From: Liolophura sinensis
Lineage: Eukaryota; Mollusca; Polyplacophora; Chitonida; Chitonidae
Length of the DNA stretch: 64,000 nucleotides
Direction: 5' to 3'
Assembly (NCBI RefSeq): GCF_032854445.1
Contig: NC_088301.1
Span: forward strand, 47,363,116-47,427,115
The translations under genes and the position numbers were made by a program. The notes beneath the pieces were generated by a model. It worked only from the letters and a program-made list of their open reading frames with translations, made no database searches and was not told where the DNA came from. Shown here piece after piece: positions 1 through 12,400 of the stretch; position 1 is the first letter of the stretch, and every line of letters begins with the position of its first letter.

Positions 1-253
1 ATTCATATTTTGTTTGATATGGACCATTTTGAGAAATAGATACAAATAACAGTATAATTATCATTAAGAATGGTTGAGAAAATTAGTTTCAAAGTTTTAC
101 CATAAAAATGTTATTTATGAATGCTTTGTAGGTGCCAGAGACGAAGTGTAAGCCTCAAAATAAAAATTCACTATAATTTTAATAAATCTAAATGATAAAA
201 TTTGACACTTTGTCTTTACCCTGTTTAAATTCACCAAAATTGTTCTCTTTCAG
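1..253 (+). other. Intron upstream of first visible receptor exon
   Basis: AT-rich sequence ending in a polypyrimidine tract and CAG acceptor directly before the first recognisable exon of the IL-17 receptor-like gene. No exon was recognised here. A short stretch after a TTTGTAG near 121-131 could mimic a 14-base micro-exon, but nothing supports it. The signal peptide and N-terminal exons of the receptor therefore lie left of the window. Confidence 0.6.
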
Positions 254-3200
254 GGACGTTTCCCTGGAGATCATTCATTTCCGTGTTTGATCGGGCACAA
301 GAATGGTAGGTTTTCATTTGTTTGTGTATCTAAAAATTGCATTTATGTATATATTCGTGCTATAAAATCAATAAGAAAGATAATTTTACTGCTCAAGTTG
401 GGAATGGTATGGTACTTTCATAAAGATATATTTTGAAAATATACTGTATATTACATTCTCATCCAATACATATAGCCATATTAAAGCAATAAACCTCTCA
501 TGTCTTTCGTTATACATATATTTACTATTGTTAGTAATTAATATTTTTATTTCTTTTCTCTAGAATGTGACAGGTTTAATGTACAGCCTGCTAGAAAGCC
601 AACAAGGCATATTGTCCCACCAAGAATTGCTGCAGTGAATGTATATCAGAGATATTATCCTAAATACAACAAATCCTTTCCTGTCCTGAATGTGACGTTG
701 ATTTTGCCAAACGATGGTAAGATGGTCATGCCTAAAACGCTATGCTACTGCAATTCTTTAACCTTTTGTCATGATTGGTGTTTATTCAGGTCTTTATTCA
801 AGCACATTCTGAGAGCATTATTGTGTGTTCACTCATAAAACTATTCTTTTTGTGGATCCCTGAGATTCACCATTCCAACCAGTGTAGTTTTGTCCCCATA
901 AATTGTGCTGAATGTTGCTCTTTCATATGCAAAAAGGTTGAGGAATTAGGGTACATGTAATATTGTTACCCAATTACCCTAATTCTTCAATCTTTTCATC
1001 GTCGTCATATGACTAAAAAAAAAAAGTATAACCCCAAGCACTCACTCACTCACTCAACCTTCTGAACCACATTTCATACATTCTGAGAAAATTATGAAGT
1101 GTAGGGAAATAATCTGCACAGTTTTGTGAAGCTTGAATCTTAAATGACACAAACAAATCATTTTTGGCGTCATTTTTATAATAACTGTATGCATAAATCC
1201 CATTGAAAGAAGTACTTTGGTAGTGGAGAAGGTTGAAGATTTACAGTATGACGTTTTATCTACGGTTTAATTTGACACTACATTTGTTATGAGAGGGAGA
1301 CATTCATTTTGTTTTTGCTGTTTGTTCATCAGCGTTTTAACATTGTGGCAGGCATTAATTTCTAGATATTCTAGAACTGCAGGTCCAAAACTATTCAAAT
1401 TTAGTTTGAAGCTTCATTGTTTTGGAAACACTAACCATACATATTCATATATATGAATCTATTCTGGTATAGTGTTTTTAATCTGTAGGACTGTAAATGC
1501 AAAGTTTTATCTGAAATTTTGCTTTAGATCTGACATTAATATGCAGACTTTCATCGCTCTGTTTTAGTCTACAGTTTAAATAGGACCAAAGCTGTTAAAC
1601 TTTCCATTTTGGACGTATCCCGGTCCGACTACAACTACTGCAGACTCTTTGATTTTAGAAATGCAACCTTCACTGAAAAGGATGCCGCTCATCCGGTAGG
1701 TGTGCCAGAATTCTTTTTATCTTGAAAAGTAAAAGTACTTTCATTGTTATCACCATAAAATTGGCTGCATAGCCATCGAACTCTTGATACTGGGTGTTAT
1801 AGATGTGTCATCCCTATACTTAAAAAAATGAAGTCCTCTAGGTTATAGCCACATTATTTACCAGAAACATTTTATAAAGTCTGTTTAGCCGCAGTTTATG
1901 ATACATATGATATATGATACATGTATATGAAAACGTTCTATGTGCTAAAATTGTTGAATTTAAAAGTGTATATTTCTTAATACCTGTTGTTTAATTTCTT
2001 TCAGAGGCTGCTGCGATATCCATGTTTTACTGGCCTAGATGAAGAGTATGCAGGAACCTTTCGTCTGTCAGTTGTAGCTCTGCCTGATAAATATGAAGTG
2101 GAGTATTATGCAACAGTTCAAAGTAAGAATTAAAGATTTGCTAACTGTGGACATTGTGTAAAGATCAGCTATAAGAATTATACTGATGCACCTCTCTCCT
2201 GTGAAAAAAAAAACCATCCTACTTTATACCTTCTTTGTAATTATTCGATGAAATATAACATATTTAGCTGATTTAAAAGGCATCTGAGTTGAAAGCAAGA
2301 GGCTCTTATATGTCTGTTCTTATATGTGTCACAAGGGGTAAAGCTATCATTGACTAAAAAACCTGCTACATTGCACACTACTCATTACCTTGTAGGCAGA
2401 TTTATTCCCCCCAGCAACAGCTTCTCAGTTAGGGAAAGGGCTGATATCAGGCACTCCACTTTCCTCTGCCCATAAAACTTGCAGGCCTGTACATGTAGAA
2501 GTAAAACATTTCTCATTAGTTTGCCTTGCCACACAGTAGCATTGATTCTTTAAAGGTCCACTGGAAAACATTTTCTATGTTGAAGTGAAGAAATGTATAG
2601 AATTCAGTTTTGACAACAACTAAATATTAAGGGGGGAAAAATATATAGTTGAAGGTATTTTACATAGTTTTTTAAAGTGTTTCTACAGAACCTTGCTTCA
2701 TTTGTTGTTTCTTTGCCTTTAACATAATCTTATACTATTACAGCTTTAACTGGGAAATGGAAAAGGTCTCTGTTGGTTTGGCAACCAGTTGGGAAAAAAG
2801 AACTCCAAGTGATGTTTGAGCGACAAGAAAATATCAGGGAATATAGGCTTACTCTCTACAGTTATAACAAAAGCGATACTTTTTGTGGGAATCGTGAATC
2901 ATCTAGAAAAGTTCAAACAAAATTTGCTCAGGTGAGAGATTTATCAAATACTGTTCAAGATGTAAGTATTCCCCTACCCCAGGAGATTAATTTTAAAATA
3001 TGTAAGATTTCTTTATTTATTTCATTGGTGTTTCACGCGGGACTCAAGATTATTTCACCTGTAGGAAGGCAGCCAGCATTGTAGAATAAATGTAAGAGAT
3101 ATAAAACTAAAAGTGAACACAAAGCCAGCCACTAAATCTGAGTTCATTAATAAAAAAGTAATAAAAAAGTATGTTCTAAAAGTATTTAAAAAATTCTACA

Positions 3201-6200
3201 CAGCTAATCAACAAAAAAAATGTCAAACAATCATCAGTATCTAGCCACTCATTTGGTGACGTCATTTAGCTATCTATAGTGATGGGGAAGCAATAGGCAT
3301 AGCTAACTATTCTGACATCAGAGAATTCACTGAACCTAGCAGGACCTCTTGATTGATAACAGGCTCTTTTTTTTATATTTTTGTAATAAATCGGACTTTG
3401 CTAAGGAAAAATAATGCAAAGTTAGAATATTTTTCTTCAAGCAATGACTCTTAGTTAGCAGTAGTCTCCTGTCCAACATGTACACATTGTGACACGGGCA
3501 ACCTTTCTCAGTTGCCTGCTCATTAATGTGTAGTCCAAAATGCACCGTTCATCAGTTGAACTAATTCCTATTTATTGCATCGATATCTGTCTATCCACCA
3601 TAAGAAGCCACAGTGACAATCGAGAGCTAATAGGTTTTCTGACGTGACAGCCAATTATCAGGTGATGCTTTTCAGGCTTCTACGACATGGCTACTCCGAG
3701 TGAATTATCCATCAGTGCCGTATCCCCAGTGCTGAACTTCATCTTGTCGCCTTTCAAAACTTTATAAAATGTTTTACATATTTTTTCTAAAATTGGTTGC
3801 AAATGTGTTATTACGGTATCACACACTGGTCATTTTGTCATCCAGAAATACATATAAGTAACCAGGCAATTGTTTGAATCTACAGTGCATTTGATTGACT
3901 TTTTTTTGCATATCTTTAAATAAAATATTTTGTTAACATGCAAACTGTTGTTACTGTTTTCAGAATGGCTCAAACACAGGTGCATTCAAGGCAGAAGATA
4001 ACCCCAAATACATGTATTTTATAACAGTCAGTATCTTTGATTCCATTTTGTAGGGCCCTTACCATCATTGAGGTGCATGGGTATCTATTTCCATTCCTCA
4101 TTAAGTTATCTTTGATTCTCTCAAGGATTGGAAGCAATTTGCACATTACTCTGAGAAATTTTGTTAGCCATAAAGTTGTTGGTTAATGAATTACTGAAGA
4201 ACAGTTTTCATTCAAGTCACCTATGAAAAATGATTTTCTGGATGGTCATTTTGTGTAACTTAATAACCGACAGTTTTTTCTGTTGAAGTTACTTTTACAT
4301 GTTGAAAACATCCTAACTACATAAGCTTAATATAGTAACCTTATTATGAAAAGTGTTTCCCCATTTCAGAATAATTCTATTTAGGTTTGATGAAAGTTTC
4401 TATCCTGTAATGTATGACTTTTTTTTGCAGATCACCCCTCTAAACTGTGACCCACCTTGTGATACTTTGACATCATATTGCCTGTCTCTGAAGGGTGAGT
4501 TTAGGGATTATGCTGTCAACATGAAAATATACTTGTCAGACCTCCTTCAGCTTAACTGAGAGGGGAGATTTTTCTGTTTTCCAAAATCTTTGTCCGTCCA
4601 TCTCTCTGGATTAGAAAATGTATTAAGCACTGTTTATCATTTAAATCTGATTGCTTGGTGAATAAATTCCATGAAGCTATGAGCAACTAACAAACAGCAC
4701 GGCTCTACCAGGTGCTTATTGGTATTGCTTTATCATGTCTGCATTCTGCAAATATTTCTTAAATATATGTGTAAATAAAGATTTAATATCTAAGGGAAAG
4801 GCCTCAAAAATCTGTATTTTTCCCTTTATTCTCACTTCTGTTTTTCAGTAAGATTGAAAATGTGTATGCTTGGTCTTTTAGCCTTTGTGTGTGCTATTCT
4901 GTGTTAAAAAGTTAAGTCATTTTGTCATTTTAATTGCTTACACCTGTTTGGCAAGAACCGAAATTAAGATCTCTGATTGGCTCTTAGGTATTTCAGATAA
5001 TCTACAAGTTGGAAAGATTAATTCTGAAGAGGTAAACACTGAACCAGGTATGTTTAAAATTACAGGGGGTACCTCAGACCACTACATTATATCCACATCA
5101 CATTGGTACATAGTTGAGAATTGCATTCAAAAATAGGATGACTATCTTCATTGAGACAGTGACTCTAGTATTCTATGTGACCATCCTGTTTCACCTTGTA
5201 ATGGCACAAGTAGTGATCAGCCCATATTTCTCCATCTGTTGTGAATGAACTCAATACTTATGAGATTTTCCTGTTGGTATAGATAAAGCTGTTTGTACTC
5301 GATCTTAAGATGTAAATCATGTTTCATAAAATACCACAAATACATACATAAATGCATACATGCATAACTAAATGCTTTTTTTTTTTTCACTGAAAGAAAA
5401 ACAAAATCTGTCTGAAATCTCTTAGTAGATATACAATCTTGACTGCTCTGTTTTAATATGCTAAATTCAGGGACTTATTTTCTCTAATTTTTCACATCCT
5501 CAAGTACTTCCAGACTCACCCAAGATTACACGTATAGGACCAGGGAATGACCAAGCCACTAAGACAGTTTTGGGAGTGATATGCGGTGTGGTTGGAGGTG
5601 GACTTCTGGTTGTCTTAATAATTTACCTTTATGGTAAGAAAGGCAAATGTGAGTAGCTGACTGCAATTGCAATTTTGTAAACATTTCGGGTTGTTTGGGT
5701 AGTTAAAGTTGTGTGGGGTTGTGTCAGTGACCTAATGATAACTGCACCTAATCATCTAATGTCACCTGGCACAGGGGAAAATGTGTGCTTATTTGTTGAA
5801 CCTTACTAATTGTAAAGTATTGTACTTTTAGTGGTCTCTGCACAGCATATAAACCATTGTTGATTCTGTATGTGAATAAAATATTTTCGGTGCAATGAAG
5901 AAAGTATTTTTGTCAAAACTTTCATCATATAAGCTAAAGTGAAGCAAAAGTCATTGATTGACAAGACATGTATCCCTGTTTATGCAGTTTCAAGAGCTGT
6001 CATGTTAAGGAAATGGTATCACAAGTTGACTTTTTTATATGAGGTGAAAAGCTTTTACTAGACCCAAGTTTGAGCTGATCGTGCCTTACAAATGTGTGAA
6101 AGGTTATTCTAGATTCCGTTGAACCAACCTATGGGTAATGTACTGCTCCAAGAAACTCCCATTTGACACTTGGTGGCAAGCATTTGGACATTACATTTAA

Positions 6201-8828
6201 CATCCTTGTTGTGCAGCCACATCAGAGGAAATCGGTTTTTGACAACAATTTTTTTCTTCGCAATAATGGGCTTTGTGAGGGGAAAGTTGTTAAAGGAAAT
6301 CCCTAACGACTTTATTTACACACTAAATGCTCCCTAGACACAATAGTTATGCTGTGCTAGTATGCAAACTGCATTTACAAAAATCTTACGTACACTAGTT
6401 CCATTTAAAAAACCCCGTTAAAGTTGAACCTTCTGCCTATCTCATGGACTGGGTAGCCCTTGCTGGGTCATGTCATGCTGGTAAGACCTGCTGGGATTAT
6501 ATATTGAAAGCCCTGCAAAGAATTGCCGAATCCATGCAATAGGCCTATCCACTATGTGCTTTTCCAGAAGCCATTGTATGACTTAATCTCTAATTACCCC
6601 TTCGTGTACACCTCTTAATTAGCACCATGGAAGTCATATAAGTAAAACAGGTTTACAACAAATATTTTGAAATATTCAGAGTACCAGTATAAATTTTTTT
6701 TATTTATCCAAGAGAATGTATTTTGAGGTTTGTAGTACACATTGAAGGGAAAGTAGGTGTCTGACCACATGTGAATGGTGAAGTGCAGTGAGCTATTGAG
6801 AATTGGTTAGCATAGTGAATATTTGTTATTATGACGGTCCATCTTGCATGTGACATCCTTAACAACATGGAGTCCTCCTTGAAAAAAGTCCACCTGTAAA
6901 CCGGGCCATTGGGCACTAAGTAAAATATTCTTGAACATAGCATAAATGAATAAAAAATAATGAATGAATGAAATTTAGCATTTAATTGAAATTTTCCTTT
7001 TTCAGATTTTTTCATTTCACCCGCAGAGCCTGGAAGAGGTATGTGTTACCTTCAGATTTTGTTTCTTTGGCAGAAACAAAAGTATTTTTTGCCAAAATAT
7101 ACTATGTAGTGTATGAATGTTTGGCTGTGTCATTTCTTGGCATTGTTCACAAAGGCTAGTTGTAAGGTTAGGCATCCATCCATTTGAAAGATTAGAATAG
7201 ATTGAAAGCCAGTCATTTAATAAACGTGAATTGACACCGATTACCCGCTGTGCGAGACAGTAAGCTCGACCTAGGTCAAGCCGAATTATTAATATTCAAA
7301 ATTTAAAATTAGTATGCACAAGCTTTAAGCTTGAAATATCTCCTATTTCAAATGTTAGCATCATTACGCCTGTTAGGTCTGCTGCACACTGGAACATTAT
7401 CCTGAGCAAAGTGTCATTTGAGGCAGGTTGCCAGCATATACATGTATCTCTGATGAGATGCAGACTTATGACAGAACTTATAGTTATGCAGTAAACTTTT
7501 CAACTACAGATTAAAGCACCATTAACTGTATTTATGTTTCAGGTGTTAAACAGGAAACCACGGTGCTGCTTTTGTATTCCTTTGATTGTACACAGCACAA
7601 GAACGTTGTGGAAAGACTGGCCTTTATGCTGAGGCAGACGTTTGACTTCATTGTTCATTTTGACCTGTTTGAGTTGCAACAGATTGACCAGATTAGTCTT
7701 CTGATTTGGCTGCAGGAGAAGATAGACATGTCAGACTTCATCATCTTTGTGTGCTCTACAGGAGGAAGGGTGCAGTGCAACCCCAGCATCAAGCGATTGC
7801 AGCTGAATGAAAATCATCCTGTTGAGAATTACTTTTGCACAGCTGTTGAAAAAGTGACAAATATTTGGCGAGAGTTCAAGGTACCACAAGAGAATATCGC
7901 TGTGGTAACCATGAGCTACTCCAACAATGGAGATATTCCAGCAAAACTGGATCGTTTTCATAGGTTCAGAATTAAACATCGCAAGGACCTGGCTCCACTT
8001 TACTGCTATCTGAAGCATACTGATAAAATGCCCCAGGACTTGCAGTTCTCCGATGATGTTGAGGCTTTCTTTTCTGCACTGCAGGAGGCCAATACATATT
8101 TTGAAAAAAATCCTGAGTGGATTTATAAGCTTCTTGACAAAAGTTATGTAGACAATAAAACACCTGCGCCGTCATCAAAACGTAGCAAGAAGGCTGCAGC
8201 AGGCCCCAGACTAAACAATGCTGATGTTGATCAGCACTGTATCCAGTCAGACTGGTGCCTGCATCATGATAACAAGATAATAAGCAATCAGTGGAGTAGC
8301 CAACCCAATTCCATCCACTCCTCAGAGAGTTCGTGTAGGTATAACATGATCTCCTCCCGTAGCCATGAGTGTTTGAGCAAAAAGTCCATGGTGGAGGACC
8401 TAGAGGCAGGTGCGTGTCTTCTTAGCAGTTCACGTTTGCGCCAAGGCGAATTCACGGATTCAGATGACTCTGACGGGGAGGAGACACCGTCCAAGAACAT
8501 CCCCACATCGGTGGATTTCCACTTTGAGGTCCGTGATTCTTGCAGTGATTCTCCTGGAACTCAAGAGTACACAAGTGACTCGGATAGTTCAGACTTGCTC
8601 AAGAATGTGGAAAACATTCATCATGGGCCAAACACAGAGAAAATACGAAAAATTGTAAGCCCTTCTTATAACTATACACCTCGCCCACCCATATGCCCCT
8701 GGCAATCTAGGGATAATCATATCAGTTCTATACCAATGGTTTTGCGATCACCTATGGAGATACATTATTGTGATCCAGATAATGCATCTGTTTACCTAGA
8801 CATGCAAATGTCTGATCATCAGTGTTGA
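254..8828 (+). CDS. IL-17 receptor-like protein with SEFIR domain, 5'-truncated by window edge
   Basis: Single-pass cytokine receptor of the IL-17R family. These receptors signal through homotypic SEFIR contacts with Act1-like adaptors to NF-kB/MAPK. Ten coding exons join in frame: 254-305, 564-716, 1568-1695, 2005-2122, 2744-2931, 4431-4494, 4988-5047, 5505-5633 (or 5648), 7006-7038 and 7543-8828. They give 736 residues and a TGA stop, with GT-AG junctions throughout. Residues 1-275 are an extracellular part with scattered cysteines. Residues 276-297 are a Gly/Val/Leu membrane helix. The last exon starts with the SEFIR domain: box 1 around LLLYSFD and box 2 around SDFIIFVCS (about residues 315-465). 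A tail of roughly 250 residues follows, with acidic/Ser runs such as SDDSDGEE and SDSDSSD that could be CK2 or degradation sites (inference). The long tail and ectodomain resemble IL17RD or IL17RA more than the short receptors, but the subtype is not decided. The missing N-terminus is due to the window edge. Confidence 0.88.
982..1058 (+). repeat. SINE tail fragment in receptor intron
   Basis: The segment CGTCGTCATATGACT, an A-rich stretch, then ACCCCAAGCACTCACTCACT matches the 3' tail of the fuller SINE at 17197-17521 almost word for word. Only the tail is recognisable. The tRNA-like head was not seen. Confidence 0.6.
5505..5648 (+). other. Transmembrane exon of the IL-17R-like gene with two in-frame splice donors
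   Basis: This exon encodes the stalk and the single membrane helix (residues ending VVLIIYLY). Two good donors sit 15 bases apart: TATG|GTAAGA after 5633 and AAAT|GTGAGT after 5648. Both leave phase 1, so both join in frame to the 33-base exon 7006-7038. The short form reads YLY-D-FFISP. The long form inserts five residues and reads YLY-GKKGK-Y-FFISP, adding a basic stop-transfer patch at the inner membrane face. Which donor is used cannot be told from sequence. Confidence 0.6.
6905..6980 (+). repeat. Degenerate SINE tail in receptor intron
   Basis: The words GTAAAATATTCTTGAA and the following ATGAATAAAAAATAATGAATGAATGAA match the tail of the SINE copies at 16918-17174 and 51748-52015, with decay. 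It ends just before the exon at 7006, so the polypyrimidine tract of that exon adjoins old SINE sequence. Confidence 0.45.
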
Positions 8829-9029
8829 CATCTGTGATGAATTCTGATATGAAAGGCATTAATATGTTGGAAATATGAATAATGTTTAAATTATTTTTGT
8901 GCAACTGAGCTTTTTAATTGTTTTCCAGTTTTATTGATAATCTTAAATGAAGAAACAATGTTTCATGAATACTGTTTTGATGTTGTTTGTCTGAAATCTT
9001 TTGACTGGCATGTATACATGTTTTGATTA
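8829..9029 (+). other. Start of receptor 3' UTR
   Basis: AT-rich sequence directly after the receptor stop codon, presumably 3' UTR. No AATAAA lies immediately downstream. The first clear AATAAA clusters are kilobases away (for example about 12990 and 13740), so the transcript end is undetermined. Confidence 0.45.
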
Positions 9030-9475
9030 CAGTGTGGCCTCACTATAACACGCCTCGATATAGCGCGCAATCGGATATAACGTGACCCAAATCTTATCCC
9101 CCAAAAATCTGTGGTGCACTTTCATGTGAGAACAGCTAAAACAGTAAATATACGTAAATCTGTATCATGCACAGACCTCTGTAGATCAGCTCAGGCCTGT
9201 GATTACGCGATATGAGGCTAGCATCGGGGGATATGACTCTTAGAATGTTGCTAAAATGCTTGAATCATCAGGTAACAAAAAATCTCATGCCTTTATAGTA
9301 ACCATTAATATAACTTTGTTCAGTATCAAAATCATGACCTGTAAGATAGAGTGTAGCCAGATATACTGTGGCATTATATACTGGATCCCAGGGTCATTTC
9401 ATTATAGAGCAAGGTAGCCAATAATGCGCTCAGGAACCTGTCCCCAAAGCGGCGCCCCTTAGCGAGGCTATACTG
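9030..9475. mobile_element. pogo/Tigger-like MITE (non-autonomous DNA transposon)
   Basis: The left end reads CAGTGTGGCCTCACTATAAC. The reverse complement of the right end reads CAGTATAGCCTCGCTAAG, so imperfect terminal inverted repeats of about 18-25 bp share CAGT-T-GCCTC-CTA. The CAG...CTG ends with a GCCTC core resemble pogo/Tigger elements, which insert at TA. TA is present at the left (9028-9029) but the right flank is TT, so one duplication is mutated. The interior has no ORF. CG-containing words (ATAGCGCGCAAT, ACGCGATATG, GCGGCGCC) set it apart from its AT-rich surroundings. Confidence 0.62.
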
Positions 9476-12400
9476 TTTGTTCAAGGTATGTTGATCCGTA
9501 TGCTTGAAATTTCAGTGAACGTCTGTATTTACAATGAAAATCATTTGAGTACAATAATGGATTATTGTAAGTCATTTAAGAATTGTTTGATTTGATTCGA
9601 TTCATTTACAGATGGAGAAAACATAAAAATTACATGTTCAGGTGAAAGAGTGTGAAAACTTTGTTGTAAATGTGGTATTTGATTTCTTTTAAGATTTTGT
9701 TTTACTTTTCTTTAAAAGAGAAAAAGACACTTGAAAATAATTTTTGTATGGTGGGTATTTGGCACCAACATTTGATATATACATAATAATGGTATAAATG
9801 ATGACATGACTCATGTTAATTAAATATATATGCACTAGAATTTGTCTTTTCAGTTACCAAATCAAATGTGTTCAACCTGGATTTTGGTCATATTTATATT
9901 TTTGATATATTCATGAAATATTATCATAAATCAGGCTAAATGCATATGTTTGGATATAAACGACAAATTTACATTCAAATATATTTATTAGATGTCACAA
10001 TCTTATTTAGAACATTATCATGCAAGGGCGATAAATGCCAAAAATATAAATGCTCCCAAATACCCACCATATTAAAAAAATGTTTCAGATGCCCTTTTTT
10101 TCTTAGTTTCAATTACATTTTGGTACATTTTGACACGCTTTTATCTGATGTTGGCTTCATGTTTATGTTTTCTTCTCCTTTAAGTTTGAAATATTCATGA
10201 TTTTGGCACTTTAGGCAGAGTAACTAACATGACTAAGGTGACTTGCAGGATTCTTGAAAGCAATACTGCAGAGTTCCTTGAAATCTTTGAAAGTACTCGA
10301 TTTTTTTGAAAAGGATTTCATGACCTTGAAAATACTTAATAAGAAGATCCGTTTGAGACAAAGTCCTTGAAAGTAATGTTAGGTATTTTTTCATATTATG
10401 TTCGGAATGGACCATTAAATAAGCTACCAAAATAGTCCTTTCCAGAAAGATCTGGGCAAGTGTTACAGAACATTGAAAGGCAATGAAGAAAACTTTTTTC
10501 CATGAATGGGGAGTGGTGGTAATACCGACCTGATTGTAATGTCTGGCGGCATTTATTATTCTGCACTTTGTTAATTTTAATTTTCATGTAGCAGCATCTC
10601 AGCTGTCAAAGTAACAGTGCTAGGCCTATCTTTTACCAGATTGTAAATACTGTACATTTTCAGTGGTTGATTCTTTAAAATGATCAATACTATATGTATT
10701 AAGGAATGCACAGAATTAATTTTCATCCTTTGGTATTTGATTTTTTATAGATATTCATATTGCTTCAGAGAAATTTTTGCAGTTGTGTTATGTGAATTTC
10801 TAGTACCACACAATGGAATCAAAGGAGAAGCAAATAGAAGGGTAGTGCTTAATGGCATGATTAACTCACATTACTTATGCATGTATATTCACATAGTTCT
10901 CTGTTCTTTGATACTGTCCATATGGTTCCAGCTCAAAACACAGTCACTAACGACAACCAAGCTCAATGATTGTACCCACTCTGTTTGGAAATGTTTTTGT
11001 TGTATTATTTTTTTTATTATTACAGGATCAGCTTGTATGATTTTTTTTTTATTATGGTTTAGTTGACTTGAATATATTTTGCAATCAGTATATTATGGCT
11101 CTGCACAAGTCATTTAATGGTTTTATGCTCTTGCAAGTATTGTTTTCAGACTGCATTAGATGCAGCCTTGTCAGACACATTGTATATTTGACATATCAAC
11201 AATGAATGTTCATGTTATATATGTTTATGCATATAAAGAGAAAAGAATATTTTTCGCTAGCTCTTAGTTCAATATACAAGTTTTTTTTAAACTAGCTGCA
11301 GACAGTAATTAATGAGTATGCAGACTTTTGAAGGATATAAACTTATCAGTATTTGCTATGATACTAAAGTAGTGATATATTTTACAGGTATATGTATGTT
11401 TAATACCAGTTGCTAATCTTCAGATGGTACATTGTATCAAGATGCTGGCTCGTATTTTCATAAAACTGACAAGATCTAAGTTTACTGGCTACATATGATA
11501 ATGTACATGATGTACTTCTAAAGTTCTTAACCCACTAATAATCATATCAATGTAGTATGTCAATTTCAGGTGAGAATTTCCCTAGAGGAGGTTTGACTAT
11601 GCATAAATGTACAAGTTAATGTGAAAAGTTTATTGTGTAGTTCATGTATGTATATACTCAGTATTTTTTACTGCTATAATTTGTAAGTATACATATTTGT
11701 ATAATCATATATTAATCATATGTAGATAACTGGTTGTGTGACAGTAAGTTGTGCTTTACTTTGAAAGAAAAAGTGAAAAATAGGCTTTGACTTCTAACTT
11801 CACTTGTAAACCCCCAAAATAACATCAATTATTTTATTGTGGTTTTTTGAGGGGGGAGGCGGGGGGTGGATTGTTGTTTGCACATGCATTTGATATGAAA
11901 CAAAATCAGCAATGAACAGAAGATATTGGATTGGCATATTATAAGTTAAATTACCCAAGCTATGCATCTGTGCATTATAAATTCTTATTCAAGTTATTGT
12001 GTTAGTGGGTTGATTGATTTGTGCTCTCTTACATATTTAAAGTAGCATATGAGTTTGGTTGAGTTATATTCAGCAAATTTCTTTTACACCTTTACCAAAC
12101 ATTCTGAGTTGTAGGTATCTTGATCTTAATTTGGCTGGTACATAGCCTATAGATGCTTACTATTAGGGTAAGCTCTGAAGCGCCTCACAGTCGGGAGTGG
12201 TTACCTTGTTGGAAAACCTCAAAATAACAACTTAGTACTTGGGGAGTCTACATAAGTTTGGGTAAACACTTTTTACCATGAATAAACTCCCAATGACCAA
12301 CGAAATAGTACAGATGAGAGCTGCCTTTTTAAAGTTTTCCAATGGCGCAGTTTTAGATTAGAATAGATTTGTGTAGCCTACTTTGTAGTAACTTATGTAT

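Noticed and set aside
5025..5036. Alternative donor GAAGAG|GTAAAC in the receptor exon at 4988
   Set aside because: It leaves phase 2, which would break the frame into the transmembrane exon. The donor at 5047 leaves the needed phase 1.
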